Assembly: GCA_964388665.1 (NCBI GenBank)
Contig: CAYMBJ010000002.1
Coordinates: 62,001 to 126,000 of the forward strand
Length of the DNA stretch: 64,000 bases
Origin: CALCCV01 sp964388665
GTDB lineage: Bacteria > Bdellovibrionota > Bdellovibrionia > Bdellovibrionales > Bdellovibrionaceae
Direction of reading: 5' to 3'
Below the pieces are notes generated by a model. The model saw only the letters and a program-made list of their open reading frames with translations. It had not been told where the DNA came from and made no database searches. Of the stretch, positions 62,071 through 64,000 are shown piece after piece; the stretch's first letter is position 1, and the number at the start of each line of letters is the position of its first letter. A program made the translations under genes and the position numbers.

Positions 62071-62465
62071 ATCCCGCTGGATGTTCGAGGAAAGGCCCCT
62101 GCATCAAAGAAACACTTTCCTCAATTCATGCAATTCCCGCAACAGATTCTGTCGTTTGGAGAACTCTAAAAACTTCGAATAGAAAACAGGCCAGATTTGT
62201 CCAACTCGCGAATGGCAGGTGGTGCAATTCGGTGAAACTGAGTGTAAGTCATGGCGCACTAAGTGTTTGATAAGTTTCAATTTCGCTAATGATTATGAGG
62301 TCTTAAGTTGGACCGTCATTACCCTCGCTCTCCGCCAATTATCGCACAAGAAAATCTCTCGAACCCTGTAACCCATTGAAAATCCAGACCGAATGATCGG
62401 ATCTCCTCACGCAGCTATTCCTCACATCGCGCAACCCGAGTCGTGTCAGTTGCGGCGCTTCAAAT
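62071..62465. other. Gene-free stretch spanning the right element boundary
   Basis: No credible gene. It contains the right copy of the 19-bp direct repeat (62322-62340). To its right the sequence should be the original chromosome leading to the BlaI-type promoter. Confidence 0.6.
62322..62340. repeat. attR core
   Basis: An exact copy of the 19 bases at 51816-51834 (CCCTCGCTCTCCGCCAATT). The rest of the tRNA is absent here, as expected for the distal end of a tRNA-targeting island. Confidence 0.85.
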
Positions 62466-62506
62466 ACTACATCGGTAGTTGACGAAAACTACAGATGTAG
62501 TATGTT
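62466..62506 (+). promoter_or_regulatory. BlaI-type operator overlapping promoter
   Basis: Two dyads: ACTAC-N4-GTAGT (62466-62479) and ACTACA-GA-TGTAGT (62488-62501), the latter a classic BlaI/MecI site. A -35-like TTGACG (62479-62484) and a -10-like TATGTT (62501-62506) are separated by 16 bp. The repressor would block RNA polymerase at its own gene. Confidence 0.8.
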
Positions 62507-62512
62507 TCGGTC

Positions 62513-62908
62513 ATGTCGAAGAAACTTCCGGGCATTGGCCCACTAGAAATGAAAGTGTTAGGGGCCGTTAGCTCGCAACCCGAATTGTCCGTTAGTGAAA
62601 TTCAAACCTACTTGAAAAGTGAAGGCCAAGATTTAGCTTACACCACAGTGATGACAGTTCTTGTGAGACTCTATAACAAGGGCCTACTCAAGCGCCGAAA
62701 AGAAGGTCGGCAATACCTGTATGAGGTCGCGAAGCAAAAGGATTTATCCCCAACCAAAATCCTCGAAAGGGTAAAGAACTCTCTTTTTGGGTCCGGGAGC
62801 CTAAAACCCATTCTGGGGCTTTTGGATTTAGACGATGACTTAACTAAAGATGAGTTAGAAGAGCTTCGTAAGGCCATCGATGACAAGTTGAAGAGGGCGA
62901 AAAAGTGA
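62513..62908 (+). CDS. BlaI/MecI-family repressor
   Basis: This 131-residue protein has a winged-helix DNA-binding domain (IGPLEMKVLGAVSSQPELSV, YTTVMTVLVRLYNKGLLKRR) and a dimerisation C-terminus. BlaI-type repressors are cleaved when the BlaR1-type sensor protease is activated by beta-lactams or other signals. The start lies about 7 bases after a good -10, leaving no leader. Its stop overlaps the start of the M56 gene. Confidence 0.92.
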   Translation: MSKKLPGIGPLEMKVLGAVSSQPELSVSEIQTYLKSEGQDLAYTTVMTVLVRLYNKGLLKRRKEGRQYLYEVAKQKDLSPTKILERVKNSLFGSGSLKPILGLLDLDDDLTKDELEELRKAIDDKLKRAKK

Positions 62909-64000
62909 CGCCGATCTTCTTTAACCTTTTAACAAATTCAGTTTTTTCAATTTTCTGTGCGCTGGTCGTCCTAGAGTTTTTATCTGGTTGTTTCGAGTGC
63001 AAACTGGCCCGGGGAGACTTTTTCTGCTGTCACTTCCCTTTGTAAAAATAGTTTATGATTGCATTCGAGGTCTACCCGCGAACTCAGTTTTATTGTCAGG
63101 AGTGGACCCGTTTTCGCTACCCCCCAAACATCAATTGCTACAAATAGGTGCAGGCATCAGTCAGTGGGGACCAATGTTAAATGTCATCCTTTCCGTTCAG
63201 AATATGAATGGAAAAGAGTATGCTTCAAGCATTGGCGACTACTTAACCATCTGGCTGAGTCGAGAATTCGGTTCTGAAATTCCAACCATTATTTTGACTG
63301 CCGTTATGGCGGTGTCGCTGACACTCCTTTCAATAAGGATATGGAATGGCTTTAAGTTCGAAAGAAAAAGAGCCGAAGATCGCGAGCGAGCGAGACCTCT
63401 AAAAATTGAAAAGCTCGGATTTCGAAAAGTTGATATTTATATTTCTGAGGTCTTTTTGGGCACACCCTTCACTGGAGGTGTCCTTCGCCCTTACATTTGC
63501 ATTCCTAAAGATAGTTTTGAAAAACTAAGAGCTGAAGAATTGACTGCAGTTCTCAGGCATGAATTGGGTCATATTCGGCAATTTGATATATTGGTGACGA
63601 TGACAATCCAGATTCTGGGGGACCTGTTCTGGTTTGTCCCGGGCTATAGATGGTTGAGTCGAAAGATTGACCGATTGAGAGAAATTGTTGCGGACCAGTG
63701 GGCAATAAAAAATGGTGCGGCTCCTGATGCACTTGCTTCTGCACTGGTTACATTAAAAGAGTTACCTGAGACCACCGATAGGTTTGTTCTTTATTCTGCA
63801 TTTTTTCGCGAAAAATCATTACTTAAAATTCGCGTTGAACGACTCATTGATGCACACATTGAAAGGCCTCCCAGATTGGGCTGGCAGTATAAGTGGGTTC
63901 GAATAGGGATGACGTTTTGGATAGCATCGGCAGTCATGCTTACGACCATAGGTGGGAACCACACGACTGCCGAGCTGAAGAACCCAGAGTGGCTCAATAG
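62905..64000 (+). pseudogene. BlaR1-like M56 metallopeptidase, frameshifted and cut by window end
   Basis: A GTG at 62905 overlaps the BlaI stop (GTGA). Its frame gives a hydrophobic N-terminus (FFNLLTNSVFSIFCALVVLE) and stops at about 63044. The other frame continues, from about 63003, with LFLLSLPFVKIVYDCIRG, a membrane segment (TAVMAVSLTLLS), and the protease motif HELGHIRQFDIL with HELGH at 63558-63572, to the window end. One missing G in the GGGG run near 63011-63014 would join the two. It may be a real frameshift, phase variation or a sequencing error. Confidence 0.75.

Larger units (their letters stand above)
51816..62340. mobile_element. Integrated element of about 10.5 kb in tRNA-Ser, phage-satellite-like
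   Basis: A 19-bp direct repeat (CCCTCGCTCTCCGCCAATT) at 51816-51834 and 62322-62340 bounds the element; the left copy is the tRNA 3' end. Next to it are an integrase and an AlpA/Xis-like gene. A split primase-helicase, a Cro/CI-type regulator, a small-terminase-like gene and cargo follow. No capsid, portal, tail or conjugation gene is seen. This set resembles a phage-inducible chromosomal island more than a prophage or ICE. Confidence 0.85.

Noticed and set aside
62049..62270. Rightward frame of 73 codons after the PIN-like gene
   Set aside because: It starts inside the PIN-like gene, has no ribosome site and no recognisable features.
62322..62340. A second tRNA-Ser at the right element end
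   Set aside because: Only the 19-base 3' end is present; no anticodon or D-arm, so it is an att copy, not a gene.
62995..63030. Programmed -1 frameshift in the BlaR1-like gene
   Set aside because: The CTTTTTC site is not a good slippery heptamer and no downstream stem is obvious; a lost G in the GGGG run explains it more simply.

Overview
The window looks like chromosomal DNA of a Bdellovibrio-like predatory bacterium (Bdellovibrionota). The strongest pointer is a 64-residue stand-alone histone-fold protein at 30344-30538 that resembles the Bdellovibrio bacteriovorus histone Bd0055/HBb as I remember it. Other support comes from a Bacteroidota/delta-type three-gene succinate dehydrogenase, many signal-peptide proteins and lipoproteins, and low-complexity tails on housekeeping proteins. 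Assignment to a genus is inference; no rRNA gene is present.

Left part (1-17.9 kb). A leftward gene series runs etfB-etfA, a DUF374 acyltransferase, two parvulin-type PPIases and a SurA-like chaperone cut by the window edge. Divergent from it is sdhC-sdhA-sdhB, followed by a secreted subtilase. Then come an alpha/beta hydrolase and an FHA protein (both leftward), rpsF-DUF2232-rplI without rpsR, a small secreted protein, dnaB, and the pair queE and Fis-like regulator.

Middle (17.9-51.7 kb). This is mostly rightward core metabolism and cell division: ftsK, a secreted DUF3108-like protein, and an LptM-like lipoprotein-dapF-dapB-HPPK-like operon. Then come a transaldolase, a small lipoprotein, a large anchored protein of unknown role, murD (leftward), a membrane metallophosphoesterase, the histone gene, and ligA (leftward). 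Next are gatCAB-DUF192, a LysM-like lipoprotein, a PilZ protein, rho with a very long disordered N-terminus, rpmE2, prfA-prmC-murA, a histidine kinase, a GYF/TPR protein and serS. Intrinsic terminators and several unusual inverted repeats separate the transcription units.

Right part (51.7-62.3 kb). A tRNA-Ser(UGA) carries an integrated element of about 10.5 kb bounded by a 19-bp direct repeat. It encodes a tyrosine integrase, an AlpA/Xis-like DNA-binding protein, a primase split into a CHC2 zinc-finger protein and a Toprim plus RecA-like helicase protein, a Cro/CI-type regulator and a small-terminase-like protein. Its cargo is an HsdR-N-type nuclease, a PIN-like protein and two secreted Cys-rich proteins. 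No capsid, portal or tail gene is visible, so the layout resembles a phage satellite (PICI-like) with possible defence cargo.

Far right (62.4-64 kb). A BlaI-type repressor sits under its own operator-promoter and seems to be made from a leaderless mRNA. It overlaps a BlaR1-like M56 metallopeptidase gene that carries a one-base frameshift and runs off the window.
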